Below, in pieces: positions 16,403 to 24,277 of a stretch of DNA of 39,577 bases. Location of the stretch: positions 1-39,577 of the forward strand of contig NZ_JAJOMC010000045.1 of the NCBI RefSeq assembly GCF_021129155.1, written 5' to 3'. Source of the DNA: Arthrobacter sp. AK04 (lineage in GTDB: Bacteria; Actinomycetota; Actinomycetes; Actinomycetales; Micrococcaceae). Under the pieces are notes generated by a model. The model worked only from the letters and a program-made list of their open reading frames with translations. It did not search any database and was not told the origin of the DNA. Positions within the stretch are counted from its first letter, which is position 1, and each line of letters opens with the position of its first letter. The position numbers were made by a program, and so were the translations under genes.

Positions 16403-16433
16403 AACCTACCCCATGGAAAGGCCGGGATACCAT
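16403..16433. promoter_or_regulatory. Divergent -10 hexamers for coaD and aminotransferase
   Basis: In the 43-bp gap, TAGGTT (minus strand, 16403-16408) lies 6 nt before the coaD ATG and TACCAT (plus strand, 16428-16433) lies 6 nt before the aminotransferase ATG at 16440. This is the usual geometry of actinobacterial leaderless mRNAs. No convincing -35 was identified for either. Confidence 0.45.
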
Positions 16434-16439
16434 GACTGG

Positions 16440-17669
16440 ATGCATGCACCACGGGAAGTTTCCGCCCCCACGGCTCCCGCTCCCTGGCAGCGCACGGCCC
16501 TCGGAGCGAACCTCCTCTCCCCGGGCGGGGGGCTTGGCGTCACCATCTTCGAGGAGATGACCACCCTGGCTGTCCAGACCGGCGCCATCAACCTCGGCCA
16601 GGGGTTTCCGGATGAGGACGGACCGCTGGAAATCAGGGAAGCCGCCCGGGCCGCCATCTCAGCAGGCGCGAACCAGTATGCGCCCGGCAAAGGCATCCCG
16701 GAACTGCGGGAGGCAGTGTCGGTCCACCAGCAGCGCTTCTACGGACTATCGCCCGACCCCGCCACCGAGGTGGTCATCACCACCGGCGCCACCGAGGCCA
16801 TTGCCGCCTCGCTCCTGGCGTTCGCCGGTCCCGGTGACGAGGTTCTGACCCTGGAACCCTTCTACGATTCCTACGGCGCGGTGATCGGCCTGTCCGGCGC
16901 AACCCACGTCACCGCCCCGCTGCTGGCCCCGGACTTCATGCCGGACATGGCAGCGCTGGAAGCCGCCTTCAGCCCGCGGACGAAGGTCGTCCTCCTGAAC
17001 AACCCCCACAATCCAACCGGCGCGGTCTTTCCGCGGGAAGTGCTGCAGCGGATCGTTGACCTGGCACGCACCCACAACAGCATCATCGTCACGGACGAGG
17101 TCTATGAACACCTCACGTTCGGCGTCGGCCACCTGCCGGTGGCATCCCTTCCCGGCGCCGCGGACCGCACCATCACCATCTCCTCCGCAGGCAAGACCTT
17201 CTCCCTGACCGGGTGGAAGATCGGCTGGCTCACGGGCCCGGAAGACCTGGTGGCCGCCGTGCGGACAGTCAAGCAGTTCCTCACGTACAGTTCGGGCACT
17301 CCGTTCCAGTGGGCCATCGCCCAGGGGCTGGCCCTGCCGGACTCCTTCTACGAGGGCATCGCGTCGTCCCTGCAGGAGAAGCGCGACATCCTGAGCGAAG
17401 GGCTCCGCGCCGCAGGGTTCGACGTCTTTTCCCCGCAGGGCACCTACTTCGTCAACGTCGACACTGCTCCCCTGGGCATCACCGACTCCGTGGACCTGGC
17501 ACGGAGGCTTCCGGCGCTGGTGGGAGTCGCGGCGATCCCCGTGCCCGTGTTCTGCCACGCGGAAGGGGCGCAGCGGACCCGGAGCCTGCTCCGGTTCGCT
17601 TTCTGCAAGAAGGCCGGAATCCTCCATGAGGCTGCCGAACGCCTGGCTTCCCTCAGTGGCAGGCTCTGA
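16440..17669 (+). CDS. Class I/II PLP-dependent aminotransferase
   Basis: This 409-aa fold-type I aminotransferase of the kynurenine / glutamine-transaminase-K / DapC-like group starts its catalytic core with INLGQGFPDEDGP, typical of that group. PLP contacts include NNPHNPTGAVF, TDEVYEHL and the Schiff-base lysine in SSAGKTFSLTGWK. The C-terminal arginine region is RTRSLLRFAFCKK. The substrate cannot be decided from sequence; N-succinyl-diaminopimelate aminotransferase (DapC) and methionine/kynurenine aminotransferases share this signature. The start is ATG 16440, with a TACCAT hexamer 6 nt upstream and no ribosome site, suggesting a leaderless message. A longer frame opening at 16134 overlaps coaD and is rejected. 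The stop overlaps the next gene's ATG by one base (TGATG). Confidence 0.9.
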   Translation: MHAPREVSAPTAPAPWQRTALGANLLSPGGGLGVTIFEEMTTLAVQTGAINLGQGFPDEDGPLEIREAARAAISAGANQYAPGKGIPELREAVSVHQQRFYGLSPDPATEVVITTGATEAIAASLLAFAGPGDEVLTLEPFYDSYGAVIGLSGATHVTAPLLAPDFMPDMAALEAAFSPRTKVVLLNNPHNPTGAVFPREVLQRIVDLARTHNSIIVTDEVYEHLTFGVGHLPVASLPGAADRTITISSAGKTFSLTGWKIGWLTGPEDLVAAVRTVKQFLTYSSGTPFQWAIAQGLALPDSFYEGIASSLQEKRDILSEGLRAAGFDVFSPQGTYFVNVDTAPLGITDSVDLARRLPALVGVAAIPVPVFCHAEGAQRTRSLLRFAFCKKAGILHEAAERLASLSGRL

Positions 17670-18454
17670 TGCCCGCCGGGGGCGGGACCCACGCGCGGTT
17701 CCTGCGGACCACAGGGCAGCACGCGTCCATCGAACCTGACGCATTCACCGAGGGCAGCTACGTCCTGAGCATCGGCGGCGCCGAACAGTCCCACGTCAAC
17801 CTTGTCCGGCCGGAGGAGATCTTTTACGAGTACCTCCGCCGGATCGGCAACCTGGTTGATCTGGCAGCACCTGCCGGCGGTCCTGTCCGCGCGCTGCACC
17901 TGGGAGCCGGGGCACTGACCCTTGCGCGGTACATCCAGGCAACGCGGCCGGGATCGGTGCAATACGCCGTGGAACTGGAGCGCGAGCTGCTTGACTTCGT
18001 CCTGCGCCAGCTCCCCCTGCCCGAGGGCACGGATCTCCACACCGTCACCGGCGACGCCCGGGAATCACTGGCGCGGCTGGACCCGGACCTCCGGTTCGAC
18101 GTCGTCATCCTGGACATCTTCTCCGGGCCGGAGGCACCGGCGCACCTGGCATGCAGCGCGTTCTACCAGGAAGTGCGGGACCGGCTCAGCCCCGGCGGTG
18201 TGCTGATCGTCAATGTGGGTGACGAACCGGGGCTCACACTGGTCCGGAGCCAGGTGGTGGCCATGCGGGAGGCCATGGCGGATGTGGCTGCCCTTGCTGA
18301 AACGGGCATGTTCGAGGGCCGCTATCCCGGGAACATTATCCTTGCGGGCACGCAGACCCCATGGCCCAGGGAATGGACCGCGGAACTGACTGCCCGCGGG
18401 CCGCACCCGGCGAAAGTCCTGGCCGGGGTGGATCTGGACCCTTTCGCGGGGTGA
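17669..18454 (+). CDS. Spermidine synthase-like methyltransferase-fold protein
   Basis: This 261-aa protein of the spermidine/spermine synthase superfamily has a Rossmann-type methyltransferase fold. The dinucleotide loop reads RALHLGAGALTLARYI, followed by a YAVELERELLD strand with the acidic ribose-binding residue, then TVTGDARESL and FDVVILDIFSG in place of the usual aspartate motif of aminopropyltransferases. The N-terminal tetramerisation domain of true spermidine synthases is reduced. Polyamine synthesis is therefore doubtful; related actinobacterial proteins are annotated only as spermidine synthase-like or fused-MFS proteins. It is translationally coupled (TGATG) to the aminotransferase before it, so the two probably act in one pathway that I cannot name. 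Confidence 0.8.
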   Translation: MPAGGGTHARFLRTTGQHASIEPDAFTEGSYVLSIGGAEQSHVNLVRPEEIFYEYLRRIGNLVDLAAPAGGPVRALHLGAGALTLARYIQATRPGSVQYAVELERELLDFVLRQLPLPEGTDLHTVTGDARESLARLDPDLRFDVVILDIFSGPEAPAHLACSAFYQEVRDRLSPGGVLIVNVGDEPGLTLVRSQVVAMREAMADVAALAETGMFEGRYPGNIILAGTQTPWPREWTAELTARGPHPAKVLAGVDLDPFAG

Positions 18455-18488
18455 CCAATGACCAGGACGGGCGCCGGAACAGGACCGG

Positions 18489-19112
18489 CTAGTTTTCCGC
18501 CGGTTCCTGCCCGTCCGGAATGTCGTCCCCGTCAATGGCGTCAGGCACATAGGGCTCCGCGTACCAAAGCCTGGTTTCCCCGTATTTCTTCTCCGCGAAC
18601 CGGGTCAGGGCGTCAGGCCACTGCGGTTCCGGGGAACGGGACGACCGCTCCACCACCACCACGGCGGCAGCCGAGAGGTGGGGCGCCAGCTTCTGGAGCG
18701 CGGCATTCAGCGCCACTTCCTCAAGCGGGTACGGGGGGTCCATGAAAACAAGGTCCCACTCAGCGGTCTCCGGGGCGCGGTCCAGGAAGGGTTCGACCTT
18801 GGAACGGTGTACGGTGACGGCCTTGCGCCCCAGCACGCCGTTGACGAGGTCGGCATTGCGCTGGCACACTGCGCTTGCCTTGCCGTCTGACTCCACGAGG
18901 TCGACTGTCCGGGCTCCCCTGCTGCCGCTCTCAACCCCCAGGGAGCCTGAGCCCGCGTAAAGGTCCAGGACCCTGGCTCCGGCAATGACGTTGAAGGCGT
19001 CAAGCCGGGAGAAGAGCGCCTCCTTGACCCGGTCCGTGGTGGGCCTGGTCAAGGAGCCTGGAACGGCCGTGAGGGGGGAGCCGCCGGCGGCCCCTGCAAT
19101 GATCCGGCTCAC
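18489..19112 (-). CDS. rsmD: 16S rRNA (guanine(966)-N2)-methyltransferase
   Basis: This 207-aa SAM-dependent methyltransferase modifies G966 of 16S rRNA during 30S assembly. The N-terminus SRIIAGAAGGSPL is followed by the family signature RPTTDRVKEALFSRL. The SAM-binding motif I is VLDLYAGSGSLGVES and the catalytic motif IV is MDPPYPLEE. The C-terminus adds an acidic tail (PDAIDGDDIPDGQEPAEN). The start is GTG 19112 with AGGAG upstream. It is the last gene of the thiL-DAK2-recG-rsmD run, 45 bp after recG. In related genomes coaD usually follows directly; here the aminotransferase pair intervenes. Confidence 0.94.
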   Translation of the reverse strand: MSRIIAGAAGGSPLTAVPGSLTRPTTDRVKEALFSRLDAFNVIAGARVLDLYAGSGSLGVESGSRGARTVDLVESDGKASAVCQRNADLVNGVLGRKAVTVHRSKVEPFLDRAPETAEWDLVFMDPPYPLEEVALNAALQKLAPHLSAAAVVVVERSSRSPEPQWPDALTRFAEKKYGETRLWYAEPYVPDAIDGDDIPDGQEPAEN

Positions 19113-19157
19113 TGGACACTCCTGTCTGCGAAGCCAGGCAGTCCGGCGCGCACCATG

Positions 19158-21425
19158 CTATCCGCGTTCAAGGAACGCCTCCTTTTCCGGATTGAGGTAC
19201 TTCTCTATCGCCTCGGCAAGCTCCGGGCGGGCCGCCAGGGCGGGGTCTTCGCCCACGATCTGCTGGGCGTCTTCCCGTGCCCGGGCAATTACATCCCCGT
19301 GTTCCAGGACCCGCAGCAGCTTCAGGGTAGAGCGTCCGCCTGACTGCGAGGCACCAAGGATGTCGCCCTCGCGGCGCATTTTGAGGTCCTCCTCGGAGAG
19401 CGCGAACCCGTCAGTTGTTGCAGCCACTGCTTCGAGCCTGCGCCTGCTCGGGTGGCCCGGTTCAAGGGAGGTCACCAGCAGGCAGGTGCCCGGGAGCCCG
19501 CCCCGGCCCACGCGGCCGCGGAGCTGGTGCAGCTGGGAGATCCCGAACCTGTCGGCATCGAGGATGACCATCAGGGTGGCGTTGTGGACATCCACGCCCA
19601 CCTCGATCACGGTGGTGGAGACCAGCAGCTTGATGCGGTTCGCCGCAAAATCGTCCATCACCCCGAATTTCAGGTCCGGCTCCTGCCGGCCATGGAGCGG
19701 CGCCAGGGGCACCCCGGACAAGGACGGCTCCTCCAACAGATGCTCGACGACGGCTGTCACCGATGCGAGTTCCCGCCCGCCGTCGCCTTCCGTGTCCCCT
19801 GCCGGAGGCGCCGCCTCCCCGGGGCTGAAATCGCCGTCGTCGTCCGTTCCGATCCTGGGGCAGACGACGTACACCTGGTGGCCCGCGTCAATCTCTTCCC
19901 GGGCCCGCGCCCAGATGCGGCCCGCCCATGCCGGGTTTTCGGCGAGTCCCACCAAATGGGTGGAGATCGGCGCCCGGCCGGCCGGCAGCTCGTCCAGGAC
20001 GGACGTTTCCAGGTCGCCGAAAACGGTCATGGCCACCGTGCGCGGGATGGGCGTGGCCGTCATGACGAGCAGGTGCGGGGGCTTCCTGGCTTTGGCCCGG
20101 AGCGCGTCACGCTGCTCCACGCCGAACCGGTGCTGTTCATCCACCACGATCAGGCCGAGGTCGTAGAAGGAAACATTGCCGCTGAGCAGGGCATGGGTAC
20201 CGATGACGATCCCCGCAGTCCCGGACGCGGCGTCAAGCATGGCCTGGCGGCGTGCGGCCGTAGGCATGGACCCGGTGAGCAGTGAAACCTGGACGGAGGC
20301 GCCGTCCGTTCCGCCCAGCAGCCCGTCGCTGGACAGGGCTCCCAGCGTGCGGCGAATTGAATCGAAATGCTGTGCGGCGAGGACTTCCGTGGGTGCCAGC
20401 AGGGCGGCCTGGCCCCCGGCATCCACCACCTGCAGCATTGCCCGGAGGGCCACGACGGTCTTGCCGGAGCCCACTTCACCCTGGAGGAGCCGGTTCATGG
20501 GGGTGTCCCGGGCCAGTTCGCGCCCGAGAGTCTCCCCGACGGCGGCCTGCCCGGCAGTGAGGGTAAACGGCAGGTCAGCGTCGAAGCGGGACAGGAGACC
20601 GTCCGGGACGGGCCGGCGGGCCGTGGCTTCCTCCGCCGCGAGCTGGGCGCGGCGGCGGGCGAGGGCGGACTGCAGCACCAGGGCTTCCTGGTACCGGAAA
20701 CGGCGGCGGGCCTGCTGCCAGTCACCGGCTGACTCCGGCTCGTGGATCAGCCGGTACGCCCTGGCGATGGGCAGGAACTTTTCCCGTTCCGCGATGGCGG
20801 CCGGGATGGGGTCGGGGAGGGAGTCGAGGTCAGCGGTTTCGAGCAGGGTGGAGACGGCCTTCTGGATTTTCCAGCTGGGCAGCTTGGACGTGGCCGGGTA
20901 CACGGGGATGGGCATGGCGGCCATCTTTTCCGGATCGCGGCCGTTGTCGCTGAACATGTCCTCGTCCAGGAGCTGGTAGTCCGGATTGGTGAGGCCGAGG
21001 GACCCCTTGAAGCTGGTGACCTTGCCGGAAAAGAGGGCAAGCCGGCCCTGGAGCAGTTCCGCCTGGGCCTTGTAGCCGTTGAAAAAGCTGATTTTGAGGG
21101 TCCCAGGTGCTTTGCCGCGGTACTCCGTGCCACCTACCAGCCGAAGTCCCTGTTTTCCGTCGTCGTCGGAAACCACAACGTCCGTGATGGTGCCGCGGCG
21201 CGCCTGCATGCGGCGGGTGCTGCTGGACAGGACCCGTGCGATCAGGGTGACTTCCTCGTCCCGCGGGATCTCGCTGATGGGGGTCAGCTCCCCGCGGTTC
21301 ATGTAGCGGCGCGGGTAATAGTTGAGCAGCCCCTCCACCGTGGTGATGCCCAGGTGTTTTTCAATGACGGCGGCGGAACGCTTGCCAAGCCGGCGTTCCA
21401 GGGCCAGGTCCAGTTCAGCGCTCAT
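19158..21425 (-). CDS. recG: ATP-dependent DNA helicase RecG
   Basis: This 755-aa superfamily 2 helicase regresses stalled replication forks and processes Holliday junctions. The N-terminal wedge/OB domain (around YYPRRYMNRGELTPI) binds the junction. Helicase motifs in order are Walker A GEVGSGKTVVALR, LAPTEVLAAQHF (Ia), DEQHRFGVEQR (II), TATPIPRT (III), and LHQLRGRVGRGG (VI). The length is slightly above the ~690-aa E. coli enzyme. The ATG overlaps the end of the DAK2 gene by 11 nt. Confidence 0.97.
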   Translation of the reverse strand: MSAELDLALERRLGKRSAAVIEKHLGITTVEGLLNYYPRRYMNRGELTPISEIPRDEEVTLIARVLSSSTRRMQARRGTITDVVVSDDDGKQGLRLVGGTEYRGKAPGTLKISFFNGYKAQAELLQGRLALFSGKVTSFKGSLGLTNPDYQLLDEDMFSDNGRDPEKMAAMPIPVYPATSKLPSWKIQKAVSTLLETADLDSLPDPIPAAIAEREKFLPIARAYRLIHEPESAGDWQQARRRFRYQEALVLQSALARRRAQLAAEEATARRPVPDGLLSRFDADLPFTLTAGQAAVGETLGRELARDTPMNRLLQGEVGSGKTVVALRAMLQVVDAGGQAALLAPTEVLAAQHFDSIRRTLGALSSDGLLGGTDGASVQVSLLTGSMPTAARRQAMLDAASGTAGIVIGTHALLSGNVSFYDLGLIVVDEQHRFGVEQRDALRAKARKPPHLLVMTATPIPRTVAMTVFGDLETSVLDELPAGRAPISTHLVGLAENPAWAGRIWARAREEIDAGHQVYVVCPRIGTDDDGDFSPGEAAPPAGDTEGDGGRELASVTAVVEHLLEEPSLSGVPLAPLHGRQEPDLKFGVMDDFAANRIKLLVSTTVIEVGVDVHNATLMVILDADRFGISQLHQLRGRVGRGGLPGTCLLVTSLEPGHPSRRRLEAVAATTDGFALSEEDLKMRREGDILGASQSGGRSTLKLLRVLEHGDVIARAREDAQQIVGEDPALAARPELAEAIEKYLNPEKEAFLERG

Positions 21426-22434
21426 GCCCGCTGGAGTTCACTGCATCCGCTGCCGGATCGCGCGGCAAGGCAAGTTCGCTGATGCTGATGTTGGCGGGCT
21501 CACCGAGGGACCGGATGATCTCGACGGCGGGCTCCCCCTCGGGCACATGGACGTGGACGCGCCACCGGTAGTTGCCCTCGGAATCAGGCCCGCTGCCCAC
21601 CTGGCTCATGATCACCGACTCGCCGATCTCGTCCAGCCGCTGCCGGAGGGTGGCTGCGTTGAGCGGGGAAAGGCTGATGGTGCACATGACTTCCACGCCG
21701 TCGTCGTCCGGCATGGCGGTGTGGATGTGCGGATCCGACACGTCGTAGCCGTGCAGCCCGTCAAGGAGCTCGCCTTGGAGTTCCTCCCCCAGGATCGCCG
21801 AGCGCAGGCAATCGAGGATCAGAAGCATTCCCACCCCGCCGGCATCCACCACGTGCGCGGAGGTCAGGGCGGCCAGTTGGTCCTCGGTGTGGATCACGGC
21901 TGCGAGGGCAGCTTCGACGGCGGCATCCAGGGCCAATCCCAGGGCATGGTTGCTGTCGTCTCCGTTTTGCCCTGCGTCCACGGCCGCGGCAGCCCTCGCT
22001 GCCGCTTCCATGACCGAGAGCATGGTTCCGGGAACGGGGTCGCTGAGGGCTGACCAGGCGCGGATCTGGGCGCGGTTGAGCGCTGCTGCGAGGAGGGTGG
22101 ACGTCAGGCGGGTGTGGCCTGCGAGTGGTTCAGCGGCGGCAGACAGGAACACCGAGAGGAGTGTTCCGGAGTTTCCCCGCGCCTCCTCCATTGCGGCTTG
22201 TCCCGCAGTGGCCAGGACGGCGCCCACGTCCATGTGGGCCGGCTGGTCCCCGCCGGCGGACACGGCCCGGGCGGCTGCCCGCACGGTGACGTAGAGGTTG
22301 GTCCCGGTGTCGCCGTCGGCCACCGGGAAAATATTAATGGCATTCAGGCGGTCGCTGTGGTTGCCAAGTGCCGTTTCAGCCTTGCCCAACCACCTCTTCA
22401 TCGCTTGCGCGTTGGCGGCAACCTTAGTGTGCAA
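21415..22434 (-). CDS. DAK2-domain protein, short FakA-like
   Basis: This 339-aa protein has an N-terminal DhaL/DAK2 kinase-type domain with the ATP/Mg-binding signature NIFPVADGDTGTNLYVTV near residues 34-51, followed by a ribose/diphosphate loop region GNSGTLLSVFLSA. The next domain (VEVMCTISLSP onwards) matches the middle domain of fatty-acid kinase FakA. FakA proteins are about 550 aa; this one ends after the middle domain, so the C-terminal domain is missing. It may need a partner, act on another substrate, or be non-catalytic. The start is TTG 22434, overlapping thiL by 11 nt, and its stop overlaps recG by 11 nt. A recG-DAK2 neighbourhood is common in Gram-positive bacteria. Confidence 0.85.
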   Translation of the reverse strand: MHTKVAANAQAMKRWLGKAETALGNHSDRLNAINIFPVADGDTGTNLYVTVRAAARAVSAGGDQPAHMDVGAVLATAGQAAMEEARGNSGTLLSVFLSAAAEPLAGHTRLTSTLLAAALNRAQIRAWSALSDPVPGTMLSVMEAAARAAAAVDAGQNGDDSNHALGLALDAAVEAALAAVIHTEDQLAALTSAHVVDAGGVGMLLILDCLRSAILGEELQGELLDGLHGYDVSDPHIHTAMPDDDGVEVMCTISLSPLNAATLRQRLDEIGESVIMSQVGSGPDSEGNYRWRVHVHVPEGEPAVEIIRSLGEPANISISELALPRDPAADAVNSSGHER

Positions 22435-23539
22435 AGTGATCCCATCCCCCGGTGTCCACGGACCGGCCCGCTATTGTGACGCCCGGGCGCTCGTTCATTC
22501 CCAGTGCTTGTATTGAGCCTATCGCAGTGAATCCAGGGGGCAGCAGGGTGCCGGAGGGGAATGTGGCCAGCAGCCCGTGGTCTTCCCCGCCGCCGAGCAC
22601 CCAGTCCCGGGCATCCGCATGCAGCAGTTCCGCGGCGGGCAGCAGCAGGTCCTTCAGCCGTTCCAGCGGGCCCGGGTGGAGGTCGACGGCGACACCGCTG
22701 GCTGCCGCCAGCCGCAGGCCGTCCCGCAGCATTCCGTCCGAAATGTCCAGCATCGCGGTGGCGCCGGCGGCCCGAGCGGCGGGTCCGGCGGCCAGGGGTG
22801 GCCGCGGCCTGCACTGAAGTTCCGCCAGGCTGCGCAGTTCGGGGCCGAGACTCTCCAGTGGAACGCTGGACTCCAGCAGGGCGAGGCCGGCGGCCGCATG
22901 GCCGGCCGTGCCTGCGAGGGCCAGGATGTCTCCTGGTTTGGCTCCGGAGCGGAGGACGGCCGGGCCGCCGCCGAGGCTGCCCAGCACCGCGACCGTCACG
23001 GAAATTTCCCGCCCGCGCCCCAGGTCGCCGCCCGCCACCGAGCAGTTGGCCGCACCGAGCTCCCTGATCCCGGAGGTAAGGCCGTCGGCCAGGTCCTCAA
23101 CCCAGCCCACAGGGGTCTCAGGGGGCAGGGTGAGGCTTACCACCAGGGAGGTTGCAGTAGCGCCCATGGCGTTGATGTCGCTGAGGTTCTGCGCCGCTGC
23201 TTTCCAGCCGACGTCAAAGCCGGTGGTCTTGTAGCCGCTGGGCCAGTGGAGCCTGAAGTCCTGGTCCTGGACCTGGGTGTCGATACTGATGACAGTCCTG
23301 CCGTCCGGAGCGGCGATCACGGCAGCGTCATCCCCCGGGCCAAGGAGGGTGGCGGCGCAGTATGTGCCTTCCATGGCCAGTCGCGGAAAGATGCGGGCCA
23401 GCAGCTCACCCTCGGAGAGGGCAGAGACAGTCAGCGCAGGGACGGCCGGGGCGGGGACGGCCAGCTGGTTCGCGTCGGGCTGGTCATTGCCGGATTGCAC
23501 ATGGGATTGCGGGCGGGAGGACGAGGGTTTTTCAGGCAT
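22424..23539 (-). CDS. thiL: Thiamine-monophosphate kinase
   Basis: This 371-aa enzyme phosphorylates thiamine monophosphate to the active cofactor thiamine diphosphate using ATP. It belongs to the PurM/ThiL fold. The N-terminal glycine-rich motif is LLGPGDDAAVIAA, followed by the substrate-binding aspartate stretch ISIDTQVQDQDF. Further landmarks are LSDINAMGATATS, the VAGGDLGRG loop and LDISDGMLRDGLRLA. About 45 residues of Pro/Ala/Ser-rich N-terminal extension precede the catalytic core. The ATG has a TAGCGT hexamer exactly 6 nt upstream, which suggests a leaderless message and supports this start. It heads the thiL-DAK2-recG-rsmD operon, with 11-nt overlaps. Confidence 0.94.
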   Translation of the reverse strand: MPEKPSSSRPQSHVQSGNDQPDANQLAVPAPAVPALTVSALSEGELLARIFPRLAMEGTYCAATLLGPGDDAAVIAAPDGRTVISIDTQVQDQDFRLHWPSGYKTTGFDVGWKAAAQNLSDINAMGATATSLVVSLTLPPETPVGWVEDLADGLTSGIRELGAANCSVAGGDLGRGREISVTVAVLGSLGGGPAVLRSGAKPGDILALAGTAGHAAAGLALLESSVPLESLGPELRSLAELQCRPRPPLAAGPAARAAGATAMLDISDGMLRDGLRLAAASGVAVDLHPGPLERLKDLLLPAAELLHADARDWVLGGGEDHGLLATFPSGTLLPPGFTAIGSIQALGMNERPGVTIAGRSVDTGGWDHFAH

Positions 23540-23545
23540 TCCACT

Positions 23546-23620
23546 ACGCTATCGCGGGGCCCTGACATTGAGGGCAGGCGGTGCCGGGCGTCGGGCAGGG
23601 CCCGTTTGCGGCGATAGGCT
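23546..23620. promoter_or_regulatory. Divergent -10 hexamers for thiL and DUF3515 gene
   Basis: In the 87-bp divergent gap, TAGCGT (minus, 23546-23551) and TAGGCT (plus, 23615-23620) each sit exactly 6 nt before the respective ATG. Clear -35 elements were not found. Confidence 0.45.
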
Positions 23621-23626
23621 GAAGGA

Positions 23627-24130
23627 ATGCACCGTGCCCAGCTTTCCCTGCCCGCCCGTGTTGCCAGGCTGGCACTGATTGGGAGCCTCGCGGCCATACC
23701 GTTGACGTCGTGTTCGCCTCCCGTGGATGTTCCTGCCGCCCAGGACGCGGCCAACCCCGCCTGCGCTCCCATGATGGTGGCGTTGCCGGACGCGATCGGC
23801 GAGAACCCGCTCCGGAAGACGAACAGCCAGGCGACGGCAGCCTGGGGTGACCCTTCCCTGGTGATCCTCCGCTGCGGCGTCAACGTCCCGGGCCCCACCA
23901 CAGACCGCTGCGTGACGGTCAACGGCATCGACTGGGTCATCAAGGAGGGCAACCCCGTCTGGACCCTGACGACCTACGGCCGCGAACCGGCAACCGAGAT
24001 CCTGATGGACCCGGACAAGATCAGCTCCGCCACAGTCCTGGCCGACCTCGCAGCTGCCGCCGGCAAGGTGCCGGCGGCACGGAACTGCGTAGGCCAGGAA
24101 GACCTGCAGAACCTGCCGCCCAGCCAGTAG
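23627..24130 (+). CDS. DUF3515 lipoprotein
   Basis: This 167-aa predicted secreted lipoprotein has a basic N-terminus, a hydrophobic segment (LALIGSLAAIPL) and a lipobox LTSC with the lipidated cysteine at residue 29. The mature part contains the DUF3515 pattern: CAPMMVALPDAI, AAWGDPSLVILRCGV and a later CVTVNGIDWVI, with four cysteines likely to form disulphides. Function is unknown; the family is actinobacterial and usually found next to thiL and ddl, as here. The ATG lies 6 nt after a TAGGCT hexamer (leaderless geometry). It converges on ddl across a repeat-rich 147-bp gap. Confidence 0.88.
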   Translation: MHRAQLSLPARVARLALIGSLAAIPLTSCSPPVDVPAAQDAANPACAPMMVALPDAIGENPLRKTNSQATAAWGDPSLVILRCGVNVPGPTTDRCVTVNGIDWVIKEGNPVWTLTTYGREPATEILMDPDKISSATVLADLAAAAGKVPAARNCVGQEDLQNLPPSQ

Positions 24131-24131
24131 G

Positions 24132-24159
24132 CCCACGCCGGCAGGGTGCCGGCGGTGGG
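24132..24159. terminator. Probable bidirectional terminator in the short repeat copy
   Basis: CCCACGCCGGCA pairs with TGCCGGCGGTGGG (one bulged G) across a GGG loop, directly after the DUF3515 stop. No U-tract follows. A role as transcription terminator is inferred from position. Confidence 0.45.
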
Positions 24160-24275
24160 CCCACGCCGGCAGGGTTCCCTGGCCGAAGCGGAGCAAGGTC
24201 AGGGTGCCAGCGGTGGGCCCACGCCGGCAGGGTTCCCTGGCCGAAGCGGAGCAAGGTCAGGGTGCCGGCGGGGAG
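24132..24275. repeat. 58-bp hairpin-forming tandem repeat, 2.5 copies
   Basis: Two 58-bp copies (24160-24217, 24218-24275) are preceded by a 28-bp copy (24132-24159) that equals the unit with its central 30 bp removed. The second full copy diverges only in its last ~10 bases. Each unit has outer arms CCCACGCCGGCA and TGCC(A/G)GCGGTGGG and inner arms CCCTGGCC and GGTCAGGG. It fills the gap between two convergent genes. It looks like an intergenic mosaic palindromic element. Confidence 0.85.
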
Positions 24276-24277
24276 TG

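Noticed and set aside
16134..16439. Aminotransferase extended upstream to 16134
   Set aside because: It would overlap coaD completely antisense and adds Arg/Ser/Ala-rich sequence; the family core begins soon after ATG 16440.
24132..24275. CRISPR array
   Set aside because: Units abut without unique spacers and only 2.5 copies exist; the structure is a hairpin tandem repeat.
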